NCBI GenBank assembly: GCA_034376725.1
Contig: JAXMJH010000103.1
Coordinates: 1 to 10,234, forward strand
Direction: 5' to 3'
Source of the DNA: UBA11164 sp034376725
Lineage (GTDB): Bacteria; Pseudomonadota; Gammaproteobacteria; Xanthomonadales; Xanthomonadaceae
Length of the DNA stretch: 10,234 nucleotides
This document shows positions 1-7,341 of the stretch, piece by piece. Positions within the stretch are counted from its first letter, which is position 1. Every line of letters begins with the position of its first letter. Below the pieces are notes generated by a model. It searched no databases. It was not told the origin of the DNA and worked only from the letters and a program-made list of their open reading frames with translations. The position numbers were made by a program, and so were the translations under genes.

Positions 1-78
1 GGCAAAGCGACGTTCCGCCTGATCCAAAACGCCAACTGCCAGACCACACCGACTACACTCGCAGATCCTATCCACCAT
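1..78 (-). CDS. 5' end of an open frame leaving the left edge (unidentified)
   Basis: The frame reads leftward from an ATG whose complement lies at 76-78 and stays open for 26 codons to the window edge. The first residues include a C-x-C-x2-C-G cluster (CECSRCG, residues 6-12), which resembles half of a zinc ribbon, followed by a short charged stretch. There is no clear Shine-Dalgarno sequence before the ATG; in the same frame a TGA lies about 13 codons upstream. The DNA just before it (79-137) is a diverged copy of the leader at the right edge of the window, so this could be the start, or a decayed relic, of a mobile-element gene. I do not recognise the family from 26 residues, and the frame may be fortuitous. 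Confidence 0.25.
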   Translation of the reverse strand, partial: MVDRICECSRCGLAVGVLDQAERRFA

Positions 79-137
79 CGACTCGGTGCGAGCCAAAACA
101 CGCCCGCTCCAGGCTCATACCTGAATTGGAAAAGACT
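79..137 (-). repeat. Leader-like repeat, inverted relative to the copy at the right edge
   Basis: Read on the minus strand from 137, this segment shares the 16-mer AGGTATGAGCCTGGAG (107-122) with the right edge of the window (10148-10163). Similarity extends on both sides: AGTCTT plus TCCAA upstream, and GGCGTG then GCACCGAGTCGAT downstream, matching GCACCGGGTCGAT on the right. The copies lie in opposite orientations and each precedes a different-looking open frame. This is what diverged ends of a repeated or mobile element would look like; the element is not identified. Confidence 0.6.
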
Positions 138-363
138 GTCCCCTGCGACCGCCTCGGATGCCTGACCAACTCCGGCAAAGACACTGGCCGGTCCGAGGCG
201 CGGAAGCCGTAGCTAGGCAATGACCGTTCAGAAATCGGACAGGGCGATCGCCCGCCGACCGACACGCTGCGCTGCACGGCCAAACCTCCGGGTCCACGCC
301 CGGATGTCGTCCGGCTGAGGGGGGCCGGTTTCTTGATCCTGATCTCACGAGGAAGAAACCGCC
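138..363. other. Non-coding stretch upstream of the first complete gene
   Basis: No convincing gene is seen here. Besides the inverted repeat at 150-200 there is a perfect 12-bp palindrome GGGCGATCGCCC at 242-253 and a short CCGGG/CCCGG hairpin at 288-303. The promoter of the gene at 364 should lie here, but no good -35/-10 pair is visible. A ribosome binding site AGGA (350-353) sits 10 bases before the ATG at 364. Confidence 0.4.
150..200. repeat. Perfect 9-bp inverted repeat in non-coding DNA
   Basis: CGCCTCGGA at 150-158 is matched by TCCGAGGCG at 192-200, enclosing 33 bases that include further GGCC-rich self-complementarity. There is no T-tract on either side, so a simple intrinsic terminator is not supported. 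It could be an RNA structure or a remnant of the nearby repeat. Confidence 0.4.
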
Positions 364-1140
364 ATGAAACCGATTCCTGTCCACCGCATCTCTTTTGTTG
401 CCCTGTTCGCTCTGGCCGGCGTTCTGGCATTTTCCGCGACCATCGTCAGTGCGCAGGATGCTCCTGGCGACATCGCCACAACATGGGTCATCTGGGCGAA
501 ACCCGGGGCCACCGCCGACTTCGAGAAAGCCCTGAAATCCCACGCCGCCTGGCGCAAGGAGGCTGGCGACCCGATGAACTGGCGGATCTACGCGCCGGTG
601 GCGGGCGATGACCTCAACCACTATGTCATCCGCAGCGACGGCCACCACTGGAAGGACTTCGATGCGGAAAGCGAATGGGCCATCAAGGCGGCGGCCGGCG
701 CCAAATTCGACCAGCAGGTCGGCGCCTACGTCGCCGAGGCCCGGCATCATTTCGACCGGTATGACGCGGAGCACAGTCATTGGAAGGACAACAGCGACTA
801 CCGCTATTTCTCCGTCAACACCATCCGCTTCCTGCCGGGCCAGGAGCCGCGCTTCTACACGGCACTCGAGACCGTCGCCGCCGCCGCCAAGGCCGGTGAT
901 TGGGGCCGCAGTTGGTCGATCTTGAGCCTTACCGGCGGCAGCGACGACATCAACGTCGTCTGGCCGTACACCAGCTATGCCGACATGGCCCAGATCGAGC
1001 CGGGCTTCGTCAAAGTGCTCGGGGATCACATGGGTTCGACCGAAGCAGCCCGCGAACTGCTCGATGGCATCGGTGCAACAATCGCCGAGTCCAGCTCGAC
1101 GATCTATGTCTTCCGACCGGATCTGTCGACGCCGCAGTAG
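364..1140 (+). CDS. Exported protein of unknown function, apparent duplicated alpha/beta-barrel fold
   Basis: This 258-residue protein begins with a typical Sec signal peptide: basic start (K2, H7, R8), hydrophobic core about residues 10-27 and a likely signal peptidase I site after VSA near residue 30, so the mature protein should be periplasmic or secreted. The rest looks like two related halves, about 38-130 and 145-253. Each starts with a beta-strand-like segment (TTWVIWAKPG; YFSVNTIRFLPG), then a helix, a W-containing strand (MNWRIYAPV; RSWSILSL) and a second long helix. That arrangement suggests dimeric alpha/beta-barrel (NIPSNAP/ABM-like) halves, but this rests on pattern reading only. 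The first half is rich in H, W and D and could bind a ligand or metal. It is flanked by non-coding DNA on both sides, so it is probably monocistronic. No enzyme motif is recognisable and the function is unknown. Confidence 0.85.
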   Translation: MKPIPVHRISFVALFALAGVLAFSATIVSAQDAPGDIATTWVIWAKPGATADFEKALKSHAAWRKEAGDPMNWRIYAPVAGDDLNHYVIRSDGHHWKDFDAESEWAIKAAAGAKFDQQVGAYVAEARHHFDRYDAEHSHWKDNSDYRYFSVNTIRFLPGQEPRFYTALETVAAAAKAGDWGRSWSILSLTGGSDDINVVWPYTSYADMAQIEPGFVKVLGDHMGSTEAARELLDGIGATIAESSSTIYVFRPDLSTPQ

Positions 1141-1167
1141 TCGATGCCGGCCCGACCGCAGTCCTGA

Positions 1168-1233
1168 GGGGCAGGCAGTGCCCCCAACAGCTGTCTCCGG
1201 TGCGCCCGGCACGGTTTTCCGGACCGGGCGCAC
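1168..1233 (+). terminator. Two hairpins after the exported-protein gene, possible terminator or attenuator
   Basis: GGGGCA (1168-1173) pairs with TGCCCC (1179-1184) across 5 bases. Then GTGCGCCCGG (1200-1209) pairs perfectly with CCGGGCGCAC (1224-1233), and inside it CGG-TTTT-CCG can form a second small stem. Neither is followed by a U-tract, so intrinsic termination is uncertain. Confidence 0.4.
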
Positions 1234-1262
1234 TTGACGCACCGAATGGAAGCGGTTGCACT
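1234..1262 (+). promoter_or_regulatory. Weak candidate sigma70 promoter for the cysteine synthase gene
   Basis: TTGACG (1234-1239) matches the -35 consensus in five of six positions. TGCACT follows after 17 bases but is a poor -10 (three of six). It lies about 35 bases before the start codon, directly after a strong hairpin, which is a sensible place for a promoter. Confidence 0.2.
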
Positions 1263-1296
1263 GTCAGACTGTTGATCGATCCCACAGGGCCTGCTC

Positions 1297-2304
1297 ATGC
1301 ACAACCCGAACTCCTTTCTCGACGCGGTCGGCAACACACCGCTGATCCGGCTGCGCAAGGCATCCGAACTGACCGGTTGCGAGGTATTCGGAAAATGCGA
1401 GTTCATGAATCCCGGCGGCTCGGTTAAGGACCGGGCCGCGAAGTACCTTCTGCTGGATGGTCTGGCCCGCAAGCTCATCGAGCCAGGCGGTACCGTTGTC
1501 GAAGGCACCGCAGGGAACACCGGCATAGGGCTGACCCTGGCCGGCAATTCCCTGGGCCTTCGCACGTTGATTCTGATGCCCAACACCCAATCGGCCGAAA
1601 AGCAGTCGGCCCTGCGCGGCATGGGCGCAGAACTGCGCACGGTCCCCGCCGTGCCGTACAAGAATCCCGAAAATTACGTCCATCAAGCGCGTCGGCTGGC
1701 CGAGTCGATGTCGACCACCGCCCCGCATGGCGTCTACTACGCCAATCAGTGGGACAATCTGGCCAACCGCGAGGGTCACGTCGCCAGCACCGGTCCTGAA
1801 ATCTGGGAACAGACTGCCGGCAAGCTCGATGGGTTCACCTGCGCCGTGGGCACCGGCGGCACCCTGGCCGGTGTGTCCGAGTATCTGAAATCCAAAAACC
1901 CGGCCATCGTCACCGCTGCCGCCGATCCGGATGGCGCGGCGATCTTCAACTGGATCAAGCACGGCGAGATCGCCTCTTCTGGAAGCTCGATCACCGAAGG
2001 CATTGGCCAGAACCGGATCACCGGGAATCTCGACGGCGCCCGCATCGACGATGCATTCAACATTCCCGACAGCGAATTGCTACCGGTATTGTGGGACTTG
2101 ATCCGCTTCGAGGGGCTGTACCTGGGCGCATCCAGCGGGATCAATGTCGCGGGCGCAATCCGTCTGGCGCGTCAGCTGGGGCCGGGGCACACCGTGGCGA
2201 CGGTACTGTGCGATTCGGCCAGCCGCTACGAGTCGCGTTTGTTCAATCCACAATTCCTGCTCGAACGCGAACTGCCGCTGCCCCCCTGGCTGGCCCGATC
2301 CTGA
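1297..2304 (+). CDS. cysK: Cysteine synthase A-type PLP enzyme (O-acetylserine sulfhydrylase family)
   Basis: The family replaces the acetate of O-acetyl-L-serine with sulfide to give L-cysteine in the cytoplasm, using pyridoxal phosphate. The 335 residues show the N-terminal GNTPLIRL signature (12-19), the PLP-lysine motif PGGSVKDRAA with K44, a substrate-binding loop TAGNTG (71-76), the phosphate-cradle loop GTGGT (185-189), a GASSGIN segment (277-283) and CDSASRY near the C-terminus (305-311), where the PLP ring nitrogen is normally contacted by a Ser (S307 here). The substrate loop is TAGNTG rather than the TSGNTG of enteric CysK, and the C-terminal RLFNPQFL...PPWL tail is longer than in enteric CysK; both point to a CysK subgroup. 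Substrate preference (O-acetylserine, O-phosphoserine or a beta-replacement side reaction) cannot be read from sequence alone. The ribosome binding site is weak (AGGG at 1286-1289). The stop lies 10 bp from the end of the convergent ligase gene. Confidence 0.93.
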   Translation: MHNPNSFLDAVGNTPLIRLRKASELTGCEVFGKCEFMNPGGSVKDRAAKYLLLDGLARKLIEPGGTVVEGTAGNTGIGLTLAGNSLGLRTLILMPNTQSAEKQSALRGMGAELRTVPAVPYKNPENYVHQARRLAESMSTTAPHGVYYANQWDNLANREGHVASTGPEIWEQTAGKLDGFTCAVGTGGTLAGVSEYLKSKNPAIVTAAADPDGAAIFNWIKHGEIASSGSSITEGIGQNRITGNLDGARIDDAFNIPDSELLPVLWDLIRFEGLYLGASSGINVAGAIRLARQLGPGHTVATVLCDSASRYESRLFNPQFLLERELPLPPWLARS

Positions 2305-2337
2305 CCGACTCGTGTCAGTAGCGCGGCAGCGAGTCGG
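2305..2337. terminator. Inverted repeat at the convergent gene junction, possible shared terminator
   Basis: CCGACTCG (2305-2312) is perfectly complementary to CGAGTCGG (2330-2337) across 17 bases. It begins directly after the cysteine synthase stop and covers the last codons of the opposing ligase gene. There is no T-tract on either strand, so its role as a bidirectional terminator is inferred from location only. Confidence 0.35.
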
Positions 2338-3868
2338 CGTCGGCGGCCGCTTCTTCATCGAGTACCGAGACGGTGTCGTCGAACAGCCGCCGCGCGGTCG
2401 CCGGGCTGTCGCCAATGCACACCAGGCCCAGTTTGCCGAACTCCGAAAGCGCCCCGATCAGGTTGAACACCACGCCCTGCTGTCGGGTCTCCTCGAAGTG
2501 CAGCCGACGCGAAACCAGGATGTCGATCAGATCGTCGGGCACCAGACGGCGAAACAGCGGATTCACCAGATTGTCGGTGGCGTAGTAGTGCCGCACCTGT
2601 TGCATCGGGGTCAGGAAATGCGCCGATTCGCTGTCGTAACGACCATTGGTGAGAAACTGAAGCATCTGGTAGGGCATCGTGGTGCCACCCTTGCGCAGGT
2701 TGATCTCGATCGCGTAGTGGCGCCAGCCATCGTCTTCCAGCACCGAAACGAAATCGACCGAAAGCCGCCCCATCACGCCCCGGTCGCGAAGCACTTCGCC
2801 GACACGCATCGCCGGAACATGGAGCGCACGGGCATAGCGCGCATCGGCTGGAAACGTGCTGCCCTGGAACACCTGGCCACTGGGCCCGGACATGATCTGA
2901 TCATGGCTGGATATCAACTCGACTTCGCCCAGCGGGTTGATCCGCAGCTGGACCGATGGCGAGCGCTTGTCGCGTCCTTCCAGCCAGGACTCAACGATTC
3001 CGCCATGGCGCTCGAAAAGCGCCTCGAACGACTCCGGGGTCATGCCATCGGCTTCGTATTTCAGACTGCTGGCCAAGCGGGCACGCACGGCTTGCGGTGA
3101 CGGCTGCGCGCCCAGGTCAGAGACATCCAGCACCGCGTTGCCGTCGCCGGAGAACCCCTCGTTGATCTTGACCACCAGCCGCCGGCACGGCGGAGAGCGT
3201 GCGATCAACTGTGCAATCGCATCGGCGGCTTCGTCGAAATCGTTCAGATCCTCGAAACCGTCGGGATGATCGATCCCCGCCTCGGCGAAAGCCCGCCGGC
3301 TGCCCGATTTGCTGCCCCAATAGGCCAATGCCGGGTCGCAGGCGTAGAGGCTGATGCCCAGCGATACCGCCAGCCTGACCTCATCGTCGCAGGCATTGAA
3401 TACCGAAAGATGCGATGCCTCGGGGTTGTCGATCTCGGCGCGAATCCGCGCCATCAGCCTCGGGCGCTCGAGAATCTTCCGGGTCAGGGAAACCGGCGAA
3501 GCATCATATGCCGAGAGCAATACCAGTCTGCGTCTGGCGTGCGCCGCCGGCACGCCGGACAAGAAACTCAAGTAATAGTCGACGACCACCTGGGCGATCG
3601 GCTCGCTGGTGACGAACACCACCCTGGTGTTGGGCAGACGCAGCAGCATGAGCATGCTGAGCATGCGTTCTTCGTAGTGCCGGGCGCCGGAGACCTTGGC
3701 CAACACGTCGGCATCCAGGCTCAGGCCCGGCACCACAACGACTGTGCGGGAGGCAGCCGGATCGGTGAAAATTTCCTGAAACAGACTGGGTAGCTGCTGC
3801 TGGAGCGCGAGATAGCTTTCGCGAACGTCCGCTTCGAGATTCGTGTATCGACGCTGGTGTCTGGCCAT
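2315..3868 (-). CDS. ATP-grasp ligase, PGM1-related (peptide/carboxylate-amine ligase)
   Basis: ATP-grasp enzymes activate a carboxylate as acyl phosphate and join it to an amine. The 517-residue protein has an N-terminal alpha/beta region with a VVVVPGLSLD strand-loop (43-52) and RVVFVTSEPI (82-91), then an ATP-grasp core: nucleotide-binding strand and glycine-rich loop VVKINEGFSGDGNAV (232-246, K234), VESWLEG (292-298), SVDF (370-373, candidate metal Asp372) and EINLRKGGTT (388-397), which carries the Glu and Asn expected to bind Mg-ATP. The layout resembles proteins annotated as peptide ligase PGM1-related, named after the pheganomycin ligase, so the family call is good but the substrates are unknown. 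The start at 3868 gives MARHQRRY; an upstream in-frame ATG at 3994 would add 42 residues of low-complexity, poorly coding-like sequence and intrude on the divergent promoter. Only a weak purine-rich AGAGA precedes the chosen start. It is divergent from the amidohydrolase gene. Confidence 0.8.
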   Translation of the reverse strand: MARHQRRYTNLEADVRESYLALQQQLPSLFQEIFTDPAASRTVVVVPGLSLDADVLAKVSGARHYEERMLSMLMLLRLPNTRVVFVTSEPIAQVVVDYYLSFLSGVPAAHARRRLVLLSAYDASPVSLTRKILERPRLMARIRAEIDNPEASHLSVFNACDDEVRLAVSLGISLYACDPALAYWGSKSGSRRAFAEAGIDHPDGFEDLNDFDEAADAIAQLIARSPPCRRLVVKINEGFSGDGNAVLDVSDLGAQPSPQAVRARLASSLKYEADGMTPESFEALFERHGGIVESWLEGRDKRSPSVQLRINPLGEVELISSHDQIMSGPSGQVFQGSTFPADARYARALHVPAMRVGEVLRDRGVMGRLSVDFVSVLEDDGWRHYAIEINLRKGGTTMPYQMLQFLTNGRYDSESAHFLTPMQQVRHYYATDNLVNPLFRRLVPDDLIDILVSRRLHFEETRQQGVVFNLIGALSEFGKLGLVCIGDSPATARRLFDDTVSVLDEEAAADADSLPRY

Positions 3869-4112
3869 GCAAGGATCTCTGCCCGAGTTCGTTCGGATCA
3901 TAGCCCAGCATCCTGTCGAACTCAGGCAGCCGCGGCGAAAAGTCGACTGCTCGGGGACCAACAGTGGCCGATTCGCCGGCCCATGCGGCGTCATGGATCA
4001 AGAATCGACGGAACCTGATGAACCATACCAGCGAATTTTCGGCCGGATCGAACACAATCCGGAAGTCTTCCAGACTTTGGCTTATGCACCCGACGTGCGG
4101 CACACTGCAACC
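3869..4112. promoter_or_regulatory. Divergent intergenic region between ligase and amidohydrolase genes
   Basis: These 244 bases separate two divergent start codons and should hold both promoters. No convincing -35/-10 pair was found; TTATGCACC near 4081-4089 is at best a loose -10. The DNA is locally more AT-rich than the flanking genes. If the amidohydrolase starts at the alternative ATG at 3993, the region shrinks to 124 bases. Confidence 0.35.
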
Positions 4113-4856
4113 ATGACCGAAGTTTCCGGGTTGGGCTCTTACCTCGCGTTGCACGGCGGAGATTCGTCGGTACTGGTGCTCTGCGACCATGCCAGTTGTG
4201 AAGTCCCCCCGGAACTGGAGGGACTCGGTCTGCCGGTGCATCTGCGCCGTGACCACATCGCCTGGGACGTGGGCGCGGCCGGGGTGGCGCTGGATCTGGC
4301 CCAGCGGCTCGACTGCCCTGCCCTGCTCGGCCGGTTTTCCCGACTTGTGGTCGACCTGAATCGACACCCCGACTCGCCTGAAGCGATGCTGGTCGAGAGC
4401 GACAACCAGATCGTGCCGGGCAATCTTAGAATCTCGGCAGAGGAGCGCGCACGGCGACTGGAACACTATTACAGGCCCTATCACGATGCGATCGAAGCGC
4501 ATCTGGATCGCGTCCAGGCTGCGGGTCTGAATCCGGCGCTGATTTCGATCCACTCCTACACCCCGGAACTCTGGGGATTGCCTCGCCCTTGGCTGCTCGG
4601 CCTGCTCTGGAAGCAGGCCGATCCCGGCTACGCCGCGCTGCTGCACTGGTTCGCCTCGCGCGGCATCGAGATCGGCGACAACCAGCCATACGACGGCAAG
4701 TTTGCGATGGGCCACACTCTGGAGCGACATGGCATCGGACGCGGTCTCCGCCATGTGCTGATCGAACTGCGCCAGGATCAGGTCTACACGCCGCAGCTCC
4801 AGCGGGTCTGGTCGCAACGCATCGCGCAGGCGCTGCGTGAGACGGGCTTCATCTGA
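4113..4856 (+). CDS. Predicted N-formylglutamate amidohydrolase family protein
   Basis: The family (HutG-like zinc amidohydrolases) includes enzymes that hydrolyse N-formyl-L-glutamate to formate and glutamate; this protein fits the shorter 'predicted N-formylglutamate amidohydrolase' group. In the 247 residues I see the opening LVLCDHAS (21-28), RDHIAWD (46-52), SRLVVDLNR (76-84), SIHSYTP (145-151), DNQPYDG (189-195), HTLERHG (201-207) and ELRQD (218-222). The conserved Asp and His residues in the CDHAS, HIAWD and IHSYTP blocks are the probable metal and catalytic residues. The ATG at 4113 is preferred because family homology seems to begin just after it (GSYLALHGG); an ATG at 3993 would add 40 residues. 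Neither has a good ribosome binding site, so the start is uncertain. There is no histidine-utilisation gene nearby, so a role in His degradation is unsupported. The divergent ligase suggests it may act on an N-acylated or peptide-linked amino acid instead. Confidence 0.85.
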   Translation: MTEVSGLGSYLALHGGDSSVLVLCDHASCEVPPELEGLGLPVHLRRDHIAWDVGAAGVALDLAQRLDCPALLGRFSRLVVDLNRHPDSPEAMLVESDNQIVPGNLRISAEERARRLEHYYRPYHDAIEAHLDRVQAAGLNPALISIHSYTPELWGLPRPWLLGLLWKQADPGYAALLHWFASRGIEIGDNQPYDGKFAMGHTLERHGIGRGLRHVLIELRQDQVYTPQLQRVWSQRIAQALRETGFI

Positions 4857-4967
4857 CCCAGGCGGCGCGGCTCAGCCCCCATGCGGGCCGACCCTTGCCG
4901 AGACGTGTTGCGGCACATTGGGTTAGGCTAGTGGGCTGCAATTCCCATTTCCCAGGAGCCACCAATA

Positions 4968-7142
4968 ATGACCTCCCGTCTCACGCTTTCGCTCGCCATC
5001 GCCAGCGCGCTGGCGCTTTCCGCCTGTTCGGGGCCGACCGCCCCGAATGCAGAAACCGAAACTCAGGCCGCCACCGAGCAGGCCACGGTCGAAAATCCAT
5101 TCTTCCAGCCCAGCGACCTGCCCTACCAGTTGCCGCCGTTCGACCAGATCACTGACGCGCACTATGCGCCGGCATTCGAGCGCGGCATGGTGGAGCATTC
5201 CGCCGAAATTGCTGCGGTAGCCGACAACCCGGAGCCGGCGAGCTTCGAAAACACCATTGTCGCCATGGAGCGTTCCGGTCAGTTGCTCAGCCGGGTCAGC
5301 CGGGTCTTTTTCAATCTGGCCGGCGCGCACACCAATGACGCCATCCAGGCGGTTCAGGCAGAGATGGCGCCCAAGCTGTCGGCGCATCAGGACGCCATCG
5401 CGCTGAACCCGGCGCTGTTCGAGCGGGTCGAAGCGCTCTACCAGAACCGCGATTCGCTTGGCCTCGACCCGGAGCAGAAACGGCTGCTGGAGCGCTATCG
5501 GACCGACTTTGTGCGGGCCGGGGCGCAACTGGACGATGCGCAGAAGACCCGCCTGAAGGAAATCAACAGCGAACTGGCCACCCTGCAGACCCAGTTCTCC
5601 CAGAACGTGCTGAAGGAAGTGAACGCTTCGGCCATCGTCGTCGACAGCCGCGATGAGCTCGCCGGGCTGTCCGAAAACCAGATCGCTGCGGCCGCCAAAG
5701 CCGCCGCTGAACGCGGCATGGAAGGCAAGTTCGTGGTGGCGCTGATGAACACATCGGGCCAGCCGCCGCTTGGCGCGCTGGAAAACCGGCCGCTGCGCGA
5801 GCGCATCATGCGCGCTTCGCTGACCCGAGGCAGCCAGGGAGGCGAGTTCGATAATCGTGAAATCCTCACCCGCGTGGCGGCGCTGCGCGCAGAACGGGCG
5901 CTGATGCTCGGCTACCCGACCCATGCCGCCTATGTCCTCGAAGACCAGACCGCCGGTACGACCGAGGCGGTGAACGGCATGCTGGCGCGGCTGGCGCCGG
6001 CTGCGGTCGGCAACGCCAAGCGGGAGGCGGCCGACCTGCAGGCGATGATCGACGCCGAGGGCGGCGACTTCGAGCTGGCGCCCTGGGACTGGGATTTCTA
6101 CGCGGAAAAGGTTCGTCAGGAACGCTACGCCTTCGATGAATCGCAGCTCAAGCCCTACTTCGAAATGATGAATGTGCTCGAGAATGGCGTCTTTCACGCA
6201 GCCAACCAGCTGTACGGGCTGCGCTTCGAGCGCCGCACCGATCTGCCGACCTACCATCCGGATGTGGTGGTGTATGAAGTATTCGATGCCGACGGTGAGC
6301 CGCTGGCCTTGTTCCTGGGCGATTTCTACGCGCGGCCATCGAAACGCGGCGGCGCCTGGATGAATGCCTATGTTCCGCAGTCAGGCATGTTCGACACCAA
6401 ACCGGTGGTGGCCAATCATCAAAATATCCCCAAGCCGCCTGAGGGCCAGCCGACGCTGATGACCTTCGATGAGGTCACTACGATGTTCCACGAGTTCGGC
6501 CATGCGCTGCACGGCATGTTCTCCGACGTCCACTATCCGCGTTTTTCGGGCACCAGCGTGCCGCGCGACTTCGTCGAGTACCCCTCTCAGGTCAACGAGA
6601 TGTGGGCCACCTGGCCGGAGATTCTCGCCAACTACGCCAAGCACCACGAAACCGGCGAGCCAATGCCGCAGGACCTGCTGGACAAAGTGCAGGCGGCCGA
6701 GCAGTTCAACCAGGGTTTCAGCACCACTGAATACCTGGCCGCCTCGCTGCTGGATCAGGCCTGGCACCAGTTGTCGCCAGAGCAGATCCCCGATGCGGGA
6801 GGGCTGCTCGACTTCGAGGCTGCCGCCCTTGCCAAGGCCGGCGTCGATTTTGCTCCGGTGCCGCCGCGCTACCGCAGCACCTACTTCTCGCACATCATCG
6901 GCGGCTACTCCGCCGGCTACTACTCCTATATCTGGAGCGAAGTACTCGACGCCGACAGTGTCGAGTGGTTCAAGGAGAACGGTGGCCTGAAGCGCGAGAA
7001 CGGCGATCATTTCCGCAACACGCTGCTGTCCCAAGGCGGCAGCAAGGACGCGATGGAGCTGTTCCGCGACTTTCGCGGACGCGATGCCGACATCACCCCG
7101 CTGCTTGAGCGCCGCGGTCTGAATCGCGCCTCCGGCGATTGA
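4968..7142 (+). CDS. dcp: M3-family zinc oligopeptidase / peptidyl-dipeptidase Dcp, predicted lipoprotein
   Basis: M3 peptidases cleave short peptides; Dcp-type members release C-terminal dipeptides. The active site is plain: HEFGH at residues 508-512 (H508 and H512 zinc ligands, E509 catalytic) and E537 in FVEYPSQ, 29 residues after the first His, as the third ligand. The C-terminal part also has HIIGGYSAGYYSYIWSEVLDAD (about 644-665), typical of M3 substrate-binding loops. The N-terminus is a lipoprotein signal: hydrophobic stretch then LSAC with Cys20 and a flexible T/E/A-rich linker to about residue 44, so the enzyme is probably anchored in the cell envelope and faces the periplasm. The length of 724 is slightly above cytoplasmic Dcp, explained by signal and linker. 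The start is supported by AGGAG at 4954-4958, nine bases before ATG. It is probably monocistronic. OpdA-type specificity cannot be fully excluded. Confidence 0.93.
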   Translation: MTSRLTLSLAIASALALSACSGPTAPNAETETQAATEQATVENPFFQPSDLPYQLPPFDQITDAHYAPAFERGMVEHSAEIAAVADNPEPASFENTIVAMERSGQLLSRVSRVFFNLAGAHTNDAIQAVQAEMAPKLSAHQDAIALNPALFERVEALYQNRDSLGLDPEQKRLLERYRTDFVRAGAQLDDAQKTRLKEINSELATLQTQFSQNVLKEVNASAIVVDSRDELAGLSENQIAAAAKAAAERGMEGKFVVALMNTSGQPPLGALENRPLRERIMRASLTRGSQGGEFDNREILTRVAALRAERALMLGYPTHAAYVLEDQTAGTTEAVNGMLARLAPAAVGNAKREAADLQAMIDAEGGDFELAPWDWDFYAEKVRQERYAFDESQLKPYFEMMNVLENGVFHAANQLYGLRFERRTDLPTYHPDVVVYEVFDADGEPLALFLGDFYARPSKRGGAWMNAYVPQSGMFDTKPVVANHQNIPKPPEGQPTLMTFDEVTTMFHEFGHALHGMFSDVHYPRFSGTSVPRDFVEYPSQVNEMWATWPEILANYAKHHETGEPMPQDLLDKVQAAEQFNQGFSTTEYLAASLLDQAWHQLSPEQIPDAGGLLDFEAAALAKAGVDFAPVPPRYRSTYFSHIIGGYSAGYYSYIWSEVLDADSVEWFKENGGLKRENGDHFRNTLLSQGGSKDAMELFRDFRGRDADITPLLERRGLNRASGD

Positions 7143-7148
7143 TTCTGC

Positions 7149-7189
7149 AAAAAGGCGATCTCGCGCACGTGCATCGTGCGCGAGATCGC
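7149..7189 (-). terminator. Intrinsic terminator oriented on the minus strand
   Basis: GCGATCTCGCGCACG (7155-7169) and CGTGCGCGAGATCGC (7175-7189) form a perfect 15-bp stem with a 5-base loop. Read on the minus strand the stem is followed by CCTTTTTG, a proper U-tract; on the plus strand it is preceded by A's and followed by GCAAGC, with no U-tract. It lies 12 bases after the dcp stop codon, so it may still help end dcp transcripts, but its sequence polarity fits a minus-strand transcript from the right, where no minus-strand protein gene is evident. Confidence 0.75.
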
Positions 7190-7341
7190 GCAAGCGAACC
7201 GCGCACGGCATGGCCCAAAGGCCCCTGATTCGCGGCCGGACCGGTGATCGGCGCGCTGCTTGAGCGTACGGTGGTCCCGGCTTTCCGCTGCGCTGCAACC
7301 CCGGCGACTCGTTGGATCGCGCCGCCGGCACCTGATTCGAC

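Noticed and set aside
242..253. GGGCGATCGCCC palindrome as an operator
   Set aside because: Single occurrence in the non-coding region, GC-rich palindromes are common here and no regulator gene is next to it.
3869..3994. Upstream in-frame start at 3994 for the ATP-grasp ligase
   Set aside because: It would add 42 residues of uneven composition and extend through the divergent regulatory region to overlap the amidohydrolase's alternative start; the ATG at 3868 gives a natural N-terminus.
3504..4817. 437-codon minus-strand frame covering the amidohydrolase gene
   Set aside because: It overlaps two well-supported genes in wrong frames; its C-terminal part is a frame-shifted reading of the ligase gene.
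4923..6257. 444-codon open frame antisense to dcp
   Set aside because: Typical long antisense frame in GC-rich DNA; dcp on the other strand has intact motifs, ribosome binding site and signal sequence.
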